Source: Winogradskyella sp. MH6 (GTDB lineage: Bacteria; Bacteroidota; Bacteroidia; Flavobacteriales; Flavobacteriaceae). From it: DNA of 64,000 nucleotides. The position numbers were made by a program, and so were the translations under genes. This document shows, in pieces, positions 56,573 to 64,000 of the stretch. Numbering within the stretch: the first letter of the stretch is position 1; each line of letters opens with the position of its first letter. The notes under the pieces are model-generated. The model saw only the letters and a program-made list of their open reading frames with translations. It was not told where the DNA came from and searched no databases. The DNA lies in assembly GCF_022810765.1 (NCBI RefSeq), contig NZ_CP094494.1:124001-188000 (forward strand), in the 5' to 3' direction.

Positions 56573-57331
56573 ATGAAAAAGAAAAAAAAGTATTTGATAT
56601 TTGGATTTATCATCATAAACCTAATTCTCATCCCGTGGATTGTTTTTCATAATGAATGTGATTTTGAGAAAATTATTAAATACACAAAAGAACTAGCCAT
56701 TTTTGAGTTTTCAACTATTTCATTAATTATTGCAATTAGTCTATTTGATAAATTTGGTATTAATAAAAAACTGACAGAGAAAAGAACCGAACTAGTTTTA
56801 GAATTAATAGCTGAATTAAAAGCTCAGGAAGGTTTTGGAACGAATATTTTTGAAAGTGGAAATTTTATCACAAATCCTCCTTTTTACTTTGGAATTAATA
56901 TGTTAGAAAAAGCGTCTAAGATGTTTAAGCATATGCAGAACGAAAGAAATCAATCATATTTAGATGCACCAATAAATATCAATAGCCAAGATTTTGATGA
57001 AGCGTTTAAAAAAGTTCGAAAGCTTTTAAATAACCCAATAATGCCTAAAAGCATAGTTCAAAAAAGTAGTTTTTTAAAATTATCTGGAGGTCATAACAAT
57101 AAAGAATTAAGAGCAAGAAAAATAATTGTTTTCGTATACTTCACCTCAAAAGCAAAAAAAGAATTAATTGCAAATAATGGGAATACTTGGGTGGTTTCTT
57201 CAAATAACGACTGTACTTTAAGAGAATTTTTGGTAAAATTTGAAAACATCTTTAAAGAATGTCAGCAATGGACTGATAATCATTCTGATATAAGTGAAGA
57301 ATTAAATTTTCAGAATTTTGACTTGAATTAA
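56573..57331 (+). CDS. orphan two-TM protein of unknown function
   Basis: From ATG 56573 the protein has 252 residues. Residues about 7-24 (LIFGFIIINLILIPWIVF) and about 40-58 (IFEFSTISLIIAISLFD) are hydrophobic. The rest is a cytoplasmic-looking, Lys- and Asn-rich domain with FGINMLEKASKMFKHMQ, ARKIIVFVYFTSKAKKEL and a C-terminal FENIFKECQQW. No family was recognised. A start codon at 56534 lies in the cassette core and is not favoured. It is the sole cargo of the cassette-like unit; a stress or defence role is only a guess. Confidence 0.75.
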   Translation: MKKKKKYLIFGFIIINLILIPWIVFHNECDFEKIIKYTKELAIFEFSTISLIIAISLFDKFGINKKLTEKRTELVLELIAELKAQEGFGTNIFESGNFITNPPFYFGINMLEKASKMFKHMQNERNQSYLDAPININSQDFDEAFKKVRKLLNNPIMPKSIVQKSSFLKLSGGHNNKELRARKIIVFVYFTSKAKKELIANNGNTWVVSSNNDCTLREFLVKFENIFKECQQWTDNHSDISEELNFQNFDLN

Positions 57332-57335
57332 TAAA

Positions 57336-57534
57336 GCACATAACACGGTGTATAAAACATAGCTAATAAGTGTTTAACCGAAAGGTTTGTGCTTGTTTAC
57401 GAAGACCGCCAAATTTTTAATTTGGCTTTTAAAAAGAGAAAAATTAAAAACAAAATATAAAAATTCGGCTCTGTGTTAATCCGAAAAGTTAGTGTCTTTT
57501 TACACGCTACGTTTCATACACTAGACCGTTAAAC
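57336..57534 (+). repeat. attC-like imperfect hairpin, 199 bases
   Basis: Outer arms GTGTATAAAACATAGC (57348-57363) and GCTACGTTTCATACAC (57506-57521) pair at 14 of 16 positions. Both mismatches are A opposite C on the top strand, and become T-G pairs on the bottom strand. Inner hairpins AACCGAAAGGTT (57376-57387) and GCCAAATTTTTAATTTGGC (57408-57426) add structure. The element is longer than usual attC sites. The rest of this non-coding stretch (57535-57651) holds a terminator and a type B palindrome. Confidence 0.6.
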
Positions 57535-57550
57535 GAACTTCAAAAAAACA

Positions 57551-57580
57551 AAAAAGCACAGTCCTAAAACTGTGCTTTTT
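57551..57580. terminator. bidirectional intrinsic terminator
   Basis: AAAAAGCACAGT (57551-57562) pairs with ACTGTGCTTTTT (57569-57580) around CCTAAA. It stops the E2 gene transcript and may also stop read-through from the cassette-like unit. Confidence 0.9.
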
Positions 57581-57593
57581 TTATATATGTGAG

Positions 57594-57638
57594 ATGCTGA
57601 ATCAACACTTCGACACGCTCAGTGTGACAGTTCAGCAT
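57594..57638. repeat. type B palindrome interrupted by a nested hairpin
   Basis: ATGCTGAA (57594-57601) and TTCAGCAT (57631-57638) are type B arms. Instead of a five-base loop they enclose 29 bases with ACACTTCGACACGCTCAGTG, whose CACT and AGTG can pair. Confidence 0.75.
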
Positions 57639-57651
57639 GACAAGGCATTAA

Positions 57652-58992
57652 TTAAATTTCCCTATTAGAATCCCAAGCTTCAAGATAATCTTTTACAGCT
57701 TTTACAAACTGTCCACCTAAAGCTCCATTGACCACTCTATGGTCATATGAGTGAGACATAAACATTTTGTATCTAATACCTATAAAGTCACCTTGAGGAG
57801 TTTCTATAACTGCTGGCACTTTTCTTATAGCACCCAATGCTAAAATACCCACTTGTGGTTGATTGATGATTGGCGTACCCATAATGCTACCAAATGTACC
57901 AACATTAGTTACAGTATAAGTACCACCTTGTATGTCGTCTGGACTCAATTTATTTTCTCTTGCTCTATTGGCTAAATCATTAACCTTTTTAGCCATACCT
58001 AATAAATTAAGCTGGTCTGCATCTTTTATAACAGGTACAATTAAGTTACCATCTGGTAAAGCTGCTGCCATACCTAAGTTGATGTGTTTCTTCTTTATAA
58101 TACTATCTCCCTGTACTGAGATATTCATCATTGGAAAATCGCGCAAAGCTTTTGCAACCGCCTCCATAAATATAGGAGTAAAGGTTAGATTTTCTCCTTC
58201 ACGATTTTTGAAACTGTTTTTATGCTTGTTTCTCCAGTTCCAGATTTCGGTTACATCTGCCTCAATAAATGACTGTACATGAGCAGAAGTCTGCACAGAC
58301 TCAACCATGTGCTTAGAAATGAGTTTACCCATTCTGGTCATTTCTATAATCTCATCTTCACCTGAAGCAACTACTGGTGTAGAAGCTGGTTTTTCTTTTG
58401 GTTGATTTGATGCAACTGCCTTAGTTTCTACTTTTTGCTCCACAACTGGCTGAGATTTTACTTCCTCAACTGGTGCTGAACTGCGTGACTGCAAGTAAGA
58501 TTTAATATCGTTTTTAGTAACACGACCATCTTTTCCTGTTCCTGCTATAGCATCTAATTCTGCTTGAGAAATTCCTTCTTGTTTAGCAATGTTTTTAACT
58601 AAAGGAGAATAAAAACGATCACCAGAAGAAACTACAGGCTCAGCTGCTGCTTTTGCTGCCACAACGGTTTGCGCTACTTCTGCTACAGCTTTAGGAGCTT
58701 CCTCTTTTTTAGATTCAGTTGCTGGTGCTTTTACCTCAACCGTATCACCTCCTTCGGTTTCTATTACTGCAATGGTTTGACCTACTTGTACGACATCATC
58801 AACATCAAAAAGCTTTTCTACCAACACACCATCAACCTCACTTGGTACTTCACTATCTACCTTATCTGTTGCTATTTCTAAAACAGCTTCATCAGCTTCA
58901 ATAGTGTCGCCAACGTCTTTTAACCAAGACGTTATAGTTGCTTCTGCAACACTCTCTCCCATTTTAGGTAACTTAAGTTCAAACTTTGCCAT
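57652..58992 (-). CDS. 2-oxo acid dehydrogenase E2 (dihydrolipoamide acyltransferase)
   Basis: A 446-residue E2 enzyme. One lipoyl domain at about 3-76 with Lys44 in ATDKVDSEVP; an E3-binding domain at about 129-168 (YSPLVKNIAKQEGIS, GTGKDGRVTKNDI); and the catalytic core, with HSYDHRVVNGALGG holding DHR at 417-419. The enzyme transfers acyl groups to CoA in the pyruvate, branched-chain or 2-oxoglutarate complex. The linker rich in Ala and Val and the single lipoyl domain fit the branched-chain type. E1 and E3 genes are not adjacent. Confidence 0.94.
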   Translation of the reverse strand: MAKFELKLPKMGESVAEATITSWLKDVGDTIEADEAVLEIATDKVDSEVPSEVDGVLVEKLFDVDDVVQVGQTIAVIETEGGDTVEVKAPATESKKEEAPKAVAEVAQTVVAAKAAAEPVVSSGDRFYSPLVKNIAKQEGISQAELDAIAGTGKDGRVTKNDIKSYLQSRSSAPVEEVKSQPVVEQKVETKAVASNQPKEKPASTPVVASGEDEIIEMTRMGKLISKHMVESVQTSAHVQSFIEADVTEIWNWRNKHKNSFKNREGENLTFTPIFMEAVAKALRDFPMMNISVQGDSIIKKKHINLGMAAALPDGNLIVPVIKDADQLNLLGMAKKVNDLANRARENKLSPDDIQGGTYTVTNVGTFGSIMGTPIINQPQVGILALGAIRKVPAVIETPQGDFIGIRYKMFMSHSYDHRVVNGALGGQFVKAVKDYLEAWDSNREI

Positions 58993-59029
58993 ATCTATAA
59001 TTTGAAGGTCTTTATTTTAAAATCGAATG

Positions 59030-59037
59030 CAAAATTA
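59030..59037 (-). promoter_or_regulatory. candidate -7 element (TAATTTTG) for the E2 gene
   Basis: TAATTTTG on the minus strand fits TAnnTTTG and ends 37 bases before the ATG at 58992. No -33 TTG at standard spacing was seen. Confidence 0.5.
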
Positions 59038-59078
59038 ATAAAAAACGGTCTGTTTTACTGATTTTTATTCAATAAAAA

Positions 59079-60176
59079 TTAGAAGTTTACTACTTCACCT
59101 CTACCAACACTACTGTCACTTCCGAGCATAAAATTACTACTTTTTACCCATATTCTATAGGTGTTTTGTTTTGTAGTGTTATTAGTTTTTATAAACGCTA
59201 TGATAGCCTTATAGCTTAAGAATTCAGTATCTAAAATAACTTGTGCTTGAGTTTGCACATCCTTTATATTTGAAGTAAAAGCCACTGGACTATTAATTCT
59301 ATTTTTTAATTCCTCATCATTAGAATCTGAAATTACTATAGTTTCTTTCTTAATTAATACACCTGACTCATTCACAGGATTCCGCTTTGATGCCAAACTC
59401 AATACAATTTTTACCAGAGCAGAGATCAGCACATTTTTCTTAAAATGTTTTTTGTAAAAGATTTCCATGGCACCATAAAATCGCTGCGCATAAACTTTGT
59501 CTCGTAACGTGCTCTCTCCTTTATAATGTATTACAGAGGTTTCACCAAAATAATAATTATCGTAACCTGCTTTCAAAACTTTATAAGATAAATCTACATC
59601 TTCACCATACATAAAATAGTCTTCATCTAGGCCATTCACTTCATTATAAATGTCTCGTTTTAGTAACATAAAAGCTCCTACTAATATCTCTGTTTTACCA
59701 ATATCATCTGGCTTTAAACTAGTGGTATAATAGTTTTTTGAGTTTCCTATTAATTTTTGAAGTGCCACTTTTGGTGTTGGAATATGCCTTTTACTTTCAG
59801 GAAGAAACTTTCCTCTTCCATCCACAAGTTGGCATCCTACAATTCCGAGGTTAGCATGAGATTTAGCAAAATCTAAAACTTTTGAAAACGTATCTTCAGC
59901 AACAACTGTATCTGGATTAAGAATACACAAATATTCACCTTTTGCTTGAGCAACACCTATATTGTTTCCTTTAGAAAAGCCGTGATTTTCCTTGTTTTCT
60001 ATCAGTTTTACATTAGGAAACAATTGTTTTACCATAGCACAGCTATCATCTGGCGAATTGTTGTCTACCACGATAATCTCTGCATCAATAGTTTTTACAG
60101 CCTGCTCTACACTTCTTAGGCAAAGCTCTAAAAAGTAACGCACGTTATAGTTGAGTATGACTACGGAAAGCTTCAA
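59079..60176 (-). CDS. GT2-family glycosyltransferase (rhamnosyltransferase-like)
   Basis: A 365-residue GT-A glycosyltransferase: SVVILNYNVRYFLELCLRSV at the N-terminus, VVDNNSPDDS, the DXD-equivalent NPDTVV, and LDEDYFMYGEDVDLSYKVLKAGY, the usual acidic acceptor segment of this family. The C-terminal 100 residues (about 270-365) are less conserved and lack a membrane helix. It may act in surface polysaccharide or lipid-linked glycan synthesis. It lies 7 bases after recR on the same strand, with no polysaccharide genes nearby. Confidence 0.92.
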   Translation of the reverse strand: MKLSVVILNYNVRYFLELCLRSVEQAVKTIDAEIIVVDNNSPDDSCAMVKQLFPNVKLIENKENHGFSKGNNIGVAQAKGEYLCILNPDTVVAEDTFSKVLDFAKSHANLGIVGCQLVDGRGKFLPESKRHIPTPKVALQKLIGNSKNYYTTSLKPDDIGKTEILVGAFMLLKRDIYNEVNGLDEDYFMYGEDVDLSYKVLKAGYDNYYFGETSVIHYKGESTLRDKVYAQRFYGAMEIFYKKHFKKNVLISALVKIVLSLASKRNPVNESGVLIKKETIVISDSNDEELKNRINSPVAFTSNIKDVQTQAQVILDTEFLSYKAIIAFIKTNNTTKQNTYRIWVKSSNFMLGSDSSVGRGEVVNF

Positions 60177-60183
60177 AATGAGA

Positions 60184-60801
60184 CTATGATTTTAAGGAAG
60201 CTTCAAACGGAATACGATCTACAATGCTTCTACCCAAAGTAATTTCGTCTGTATATTCTAATTCATTACCTGCCGCAACACCTCTTGCGATAGTCGAAGT
60301 CTTAACATTGTAATCTTGTATTTGCTTGAAGATATAAAAATTGGTGGTATCTCCTTCCATTGTTGGGCTCATAGCAAAGATGAGTTCTTTTACTTTACCC
60401 AATTTCACCTTTTCAACAAGCGAGGTGATATTTAAATCTTGAGGCCCAATACCATCCATTGGTGATATTTTTCCTCCTAAAACATGATACAATCCTTTAA
60501 AAGAACTTGTATTTTCGATAGCCATAACATCTCTAATGTCTTCAACAACGCAAATTAATTCTTCGTTACGGTTAGGATTTTCGCATATTTCACAAAGCGC
60601 TTTATCACTGATATTATGACACGATTTACAAAAATTGATTTCAGCCCTGACTTTTGAAAGTGCTTCTGCCAATTGAAAAGTCTGATGTTCTGGTTGTCTC
60701 AGTAAATGCAAAACCAAACGTAACGCTGTGCGTTTACCAACACCTGGTAATTGCGACATTTCGTTTACTGCATTTTCCAAAAGTTTAGAAGAGAATTCCA
60801 T
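60184..60801 (-). CDS. recR: recombination protein RecR
   Basis: A 205-residue protein with the full RecR set: the helix-hairpin-helix [17 protein letters not shown], the zinc site Cys58, Cys61, Cys70 and Cys73 ([16 protein letters not shown]), and the Toprim domain with [20 protein letters not shown] and TTNFYIFK, ending in the Walker-like [12 protein letters not shown]. With RecFO it loads RecA on gapped DNA. Confidence 0.97.
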   Translation of the reverse strand: MEFSSKLLENAVNEMSQLPGVGKRTALRLVLHLLRQPEHQTFQLAEALSKVRAEINFCKSCHNISDKALCEICENPNRNEELICVVEDIRDVMAIENTSSFKGLYHVLGGKISPMDGIGPQDLNITSLVEKVKLGKVKELIFAMSPTMEGDTTNFYIFKQIQDYNVKTSTIARGVAAGNELEYTDEITLGRSIVDRIPFEASLKS

Positions 60802-60835
60802 GGGTGCTAAGGTACAGATTTTAGAGCTAAAAAAA

Positions 60836-60863
60836 GCCCAATTGATTGGTATAACAATTGGGC
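60836..60863 (-). terminator. intrinsic terminator of the beta-propeller gene
   Basis: GCCCAATTG (60836-60844) pairs with CAATTGGGC (60855-60863) around a 10-base loop; on the minus strand it is followed by a T run. It lies 20 bases after the stop at 60884. Confidence 0.85.
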
Positions 60864-60883
60864 AATTATAAGTTATCTGATTG

Positions 60884-63418
60884 TTAGTTAAGAATCAGCT
60901 TTTTAGTAATTTCACCATTATTGCTATTTAGCTTAACAAAGTAAATTCCGCTATTGAAAGAGGAAACATCAACTTTAAATCCGTTAAATAAATTGACTTT
61001 CTTGCCAAAGAACATAATTTTACCTTGAGCATCAAAAATTCTTATGCTTACATCTTCTGGCTTGTTCCACTTTAGATTTACCTCACTTTTAGCAGGATTA
61101 GGATATAATGATAGATCACTAAACACAAAGTCATTCACACTTAAAGATGAATCATAAAGACTAGACCTCCAAAGACCTCTACCATAGGTTGCGGCATAGA
61201 TTTTATTATCAGCTGTATTAATCTCCAACTCATTAATTCTAACATTTGGCAAGCCATTGTTAAACGGCTCCCATTCTGTTAACGTATTATCGGTATAAAA
61301 CACACCATAATTCATCCCAACATACAAGCCATCATCTCCGTTATCTTGCCACGCTAAAGCCTGAGCCACGAAACCTGGCAAATTCATTAGTTTAGACGTC
61401 CATGTTAAACCACCATCTGAGCTTACATAAACTTTTTGACTATTGGTAGTAGCTATAGCAACTTTATTAGGGTTTGAAGGATGTACTGCAATTTCATTAA
61501 TAATTGCACTACCTATACTTAAAGGAGAAACTGTCCAAGATGCGCCTCCATCAACTGAAAATCTTAGCACACCATTAATTGCACAATACATAATCTGGTT
61601 ATTACTTGGTGCAATTTTAAAATGATCTATGCTATCTCCGAAATTCGGAGAAATAGAAACCCAGTTCGTACCACTATCTACCGATTTATAGACTTCATCA
61701 AAAGTTACGTATATGGTATTTTGAACTATTGGATCTTGCTCAAAAGGCACTACCCAATTCCAGTTATAATCTCCACCTTTACCATCTGGCTGAGAAAGAC
61801 TAGCTACGTTGCTACCAAACACATTATATTCTGTTCTGTACAGAGATCCAAACTGTGTAGTTCCGTACATTATAGCCGCATTGTCTTTATCAACAAATCC
61901 TTCCATACCATCTGCACCTAACCAATCTGACCAAAGTCCATCTTCCCTCAAAGTAGATGTACCATTATCTTGCGAACCACCAGTAACAACAACAGGATCT
62001 GTTTGACTGACACCAATCTTATAAAATTGTCTAATACCTAAACCTGGAGTTAAATCGGTATAATAACCAGAACTTACAATCGTAGGATTATCAGCTCTAT
62101 ATATACCACCATCGGTACCAACATATAATTTGGCATCTGTTCCTGTACCTGCAAAATGCATAATATCTACATCTGCATGACAATACCCAATCCCAGAACC
62201 GCTAGCAACACTTGGCACCCATTGTGAGGTAATACTAAAACTAGCTCCACCATCTATAGAACGCCATGTATTAATACCAGCTATATGAACATCATCAACA
62301 TCATTTGGATTAACTGTAATATCCATATCTCTTGGTGCTTGACCAAGTGCATCGTTTCCGTTAGAGTCATATCCAAAAAAGTTTTGGGTATGAGTTAGCT
62401 TAGTAAAACTACTACCACTATCACTAGAAGTATACAGCGCTCCAAACAAACCACCGTCAGCTTCTAAAACATAAACTATATTAGGATTATCAGCAGAAAC
62501 CCCTATCATTTTTGGACCATTAGAAAACTGATCAACTCCAGAACCTGATATCTGCGTAAAACTGGCACCTCCATTAGTTGAAACATAAAATGCATTTCCT
62601 GAAGCATATACTACACTAGGATCATTTGGTTTGAACTCAAAATCATAACCAGTGCCTGTTGCAACGAAATAAATGGAGCTCCAAGTAGCACCACCATCTG
62701 TTGATTTATACAAGCCATTACCTTGTACACTAGCATATACCTTCATAGCATTTGTTGGGTCTACCAATATTTTATTGACGACACCATAAGCTAATCCTCC
62801 CAGAGACGACCATGTTGAACCTCCATCAGTAGACTTAAAAATTGCACCACTTGTTGAGCCCCAATAATAGGTATTACTATCTGAAGGATCTATAGCAAGA
62901 GCATATACATCTATGTTGGCAAGATTATCTGAAAGCACGGTCCATGACATTCCACCATCTGTACTTTTCCATACTCCACCAGTTTCGCTTCCTGCGAGAA
63001 TATGATTTAGATTAGATTCGTCTACAGCCAAAGAAGTGATTCTACCAACACCAGGATTCCACCCAGAAGTAGCGTCCCAATAGGTTGGTCCCATTTCTTC
63101 CCAAGTACCTACAGTAGTTCTGGCTGCGAGGCCTTCACTGTTAATACTTGCATTATAATTTTCTAATTCTTCATAGTAAAACTCAGGTGATTTTAATTTC
63201 CCTGTTTCATCCATAGCACGTTCAGCGAAATATTGCCATCTCTTAAAATTCTTAAAACCCGTTCCTCGTCCTCGTCCTACAGAATCAAAATGTTGCTCTG
63301 CAACTTCAGAAATATGCTGAATGGTGTGATTTCCCTCTCTAATTAATTCTCGATAATCCTGACCATAAGCACTTAAACCAAACAAGCTTAATGCTACAAG
63401 TAGAAATGTATTTTTCAT
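60884..63418 (-). CDS. T9SS-secreted BNR/Sortilin-like beta-propeller protein
   Basis: An 844-residue protein with signal peptide ([15 protein letters not shown]). The body is made of about 10-12 BNR-like repeats: [63 protein letters not shown]. Such Asp-box repeats form VPS10/sortilin-type beta-propellers and are usual in Bacteroidota surface proteins with no proven enzyme activity. The last 75 residues are the T9SS tail ([38 protein letters not shown]). Confidence 0.9.
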   Translation of the reverse strand: MKNTFLLVALSLFGLSAYGQDYRELIREGNHTIQHISEVAEQHFDSVGRGRGTGFKNFKRWQYFAERAMDETGKLKSPEFYYEELENYNASINSEGLAARTTVGTWEEMGPTYWDATSGWNPGVGRITSLAVDESNLNHILAGSETGGVWKSTDGGMSWTVLSDNLANIDVYALAIDPSDSNTYYWGSTSGAIFKSTDGGSTWSSLGGLAYGVVNKILVDPTNAMKVYASVQGNGLYKSTDGGATWSSIYFVATGTGYDFEFKPNDPSVVYASGNAFYVSTNGGASFTQISGSGVDQFSNGPKMIGVSADNPNIVYVLEADGGLFGALYTSSDSGSSFTKLTHTQNFFGYDSNGNDALGQAPRDMDITVNPNDVDDVHIAGINTWRSIDGGASFSITSQWVPSVASGSGIGYCHADVDIMHFAGTGTDAKLYVGTDGGIYRADNPTIVSSGYYTDLTPGLGIRQFYKIGVSQTDPVVVTGGSQDNGTSTLREDGLWSDWLGADGMEGFVDKDNAAIMYGTTQFGSLYRTEYNVFGSNVASLSQPDGKGGDYNWNWVVPFEQDPIVQNTIYVTFDEVYKSVDSGTNWVSISPNFGDSIDHFKIAPSNNQIMYCAINGVLRFSVDGGASWTVSPLSIGSAIINEIAVHPSNPNKVAIATTNSQKVYVSSDGGLTWTSKLMNLPGFVAQALAWQDNGDDGLYVGMNYGVFYTDNTLTEWEPFNNGLPNVRINELEINTADNKIYAATYGRGLWRSSLYDSSLSVNDFVFSDLSLYPNPAKSEVNLKWNKPEDVSIRIFDAQGKIMFFGKKVNLFNGFKVDVSSFNSGIYFVKLNSNNGEITKKLILN

Positions 63419-63448
63419 AAAAAATTGAATTTAAATAGCTATTTTTTT

Positions 63449-63456
63449 CAAATGTA
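63449..63456 (-). promoter_or_regulatory. candidate -7 element (TACATTTG) for the beta-propeller gene
   Basis: TACATTTG on the minus strand fits TAnnTTTG and ends 30 bases before the ATG at 63418, in the 74-base gap shared with the divergent symporter gene. No -33 TTG at normal spacing was found. Confidence 0.45.
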
Positions 63457-63492
63457 CTATTTTTCATAAATTTTTAGCACAGAAATTCATTT

Positions 63493-64000
63493 ATGAGTCC
63501 TACTTCAATTTTAATTTTAATAGCCAGTTATTTTGCGATTTTAGTATTGATATCTTATTTCACAGGAAAAGAAGATTCTAACGCTGCATTTTTTAAGGCT
63601 AACAAATCTGCTCCATGGTATCTTGTAGCTTTTGGTATGATTGGTGCTTCATTATCTGGCGTTACTTTTATCTCTGTTCCTGGTGCTGTAGAAACTAAGC
63701 AGTTTGGGTATCTTCAGGTGGTTTTTGGCTATTTTTTCGGGTATTTGGTGATAGCATATATTTTGCTTCCGCTTTATTACAGATTGAATTTAACTTCAAT
63801 TTACACTTATCTCAGAGATCGTTTTGGTAAAACAAGCTATAAAACTGGTTCTGTAGCTTTTCTTATTTCTAGAACTGTTGGAGCTGCTTTTAGATTGTTT
63901 TTAGTTGCTAAAGTTCTTCAACTTTTGGTTTTTGATCTTTTTGATATTCCGTTTGTTGTTACCGTCATTATTACCATAGCTTTAATCTGGCTCTATACAT
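63493..64000 (+). CDS. sodium:solute symporter, N-terminal part (3' end outside window)
   Basis: The frame starts with ATG 63493 and stays open for 169 codons to the right edge. The start reads [20 protein letters not shown], then [20 protein letters not shown] and [10 protein letters not shown], typical of the SSS family (YidK/SglT-like). Five hydrophobic stretches are visible in this piece. SSS proteins bring in sugars, amino acids or vitamins with Na+; the substrate cannot be read from this fragment. It is divergent from the beta-propeller gene. Confidence 0.88.
   Translation, partial: MSPTSILILIASYFAILVLISYFTGKEDSNAAFFKANKSAPWYLVAFGMIGASLSGVTFISVPGAVETKQFGYLQVVFGYFFGYLVIAYILLPLYYRLNLTSIYTYLRDRFGKTSYKTGSVAFLISRTVGAAFRLFLVAKVLQLLVFDLFDIPFVVTVIITIALIWLYT

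Larger units (their letters stand above)
56536..57534 (+). mobile_element. solo integron-cassette-like unit carrying an unknown membrane protein
   Basis: The unit runs from GTTATGTGC (56536-56544) through one ORF to an attC-like hairpin ending at 57534. The hairpin begins GCACATAAC, an exact 9/9 reverse complement of the unit's start, and ends at GTTAAAC, which matches GTTRRRY. The ORF starts 28 bases after the start core and stops 4 bases before the hairpin. It lies between dnaQ-like and E2 genes, without integrase. Confidence 0.6.

Noticed and set aside
57336..57534. Interpretation of the 199-base hairpin as a plain MITE
   Set aside because: Arms do not carry clear terminal inverted repeats with a target-site duplication, while the core complementarity with the start of the unit (9/9) and GTTAAAC end fit a cassette better. 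The MITE reading is not fully excluded.

Overview
The window looks like a chromosomal segment from a marine-type member of the Flavobacteriaceae (Bacteroidota). Support comes from three proteins with C-terminal type IX secretion sorting tails, lipoproteins with Bacteroidota lipobox and export signals, the L28-L33-DUF4295-FtsY gene order, BshC, a low-GC sequence, and -7 promoter elements of the Bacteroidota form TAnnTTTG. There are no rRNA or tRNA genes, no CRISPR array, no prophage and no insertion sequence. Most of the window is dense housekeeping sequence.

Layout. 1-2.1 kb (minus): an ECF sigma factor, a one-TM anti-sigma-like protein and a secreted charged-repeat protein cut by the window edge. 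2.4-7.1 kb (plus): DUF2911 protein and MeaB, then a three-gene module (ArnC/DPM-like GT2, duplicated LAB_N membrane protein, ArnT-like GT39) meeting a PAP2 phosphatase tail to tail, which suggests sugar modification of lipid A or another polyprenyl-linked glycolipid. 8.2-12.3 kb (minus): MATE exporter, an orphan PIN-like gene, and an FMN nitronate monooxygenase/FabK-like enzyme. 12.4-16.4 kb: secreted subtilase, mnmA, MORN-like repeat protein. 16.4-26 kb: FAS1 surface lipoprotein, yidC, pyrG, DUF3820, DUF922, OsmC, LysM plus receptor-like protein, guaA. 26-29.2 kb: PLP decarboxylase and bshC. 29.3-35.6 kb (plus): M14 and M16 peptidases, VOC protein, DUF4287/DUF5655 protein. 35.6-43.1 kb (minus): secreted lipoproteins with an erythromycin-esterase-like enzyme and a gluzincin-like protein, a membrane MutS-like ATPase, an LRR protein with T9SS tail, and another lipoprotein. 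43.2-50.5 kb: TPR-LytS/LytTR two-component pair, rimO, serine hydrolase, amidase. 50.6-56.4 kb (minus): ftsY, DUF4295, rpmG, rpmB, then a tight cinA-Hpt-FAH-CarboxypepD-dnaQ-like run. 57.6-64 kb: 2-oxoacid dehydrogenase E2, GT2, recR, a large T9SS beta-propeller protein and the start of a sodium:solute symporter.

The most unusual signal is a pair of single-gene insertions, around 9.67-11.23 kb and 56.54-57.53 kb. Each carries one orphan ORF that starts 20-28 bases after a short GTT-type core and ends 4-7 bases before a 115-199 base imperfect hairpin. The first bases of the hairpin are the reverse complement of the core at the other end of the same unit (9/9 and 8/9 bases), and each hairpin ends in a sequence matching GTTRRRY. 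This is the architecture of integron gene cassettes with attC sites, but they sit alone in housekeeping DNA with no integrase in view. One cargo is a PIN-like protein and the other an unknown membrane protein.

A second theme is a set of dispersed intergenic palindromes in three families, found in ten intergenic spots and sometimes stacked together.
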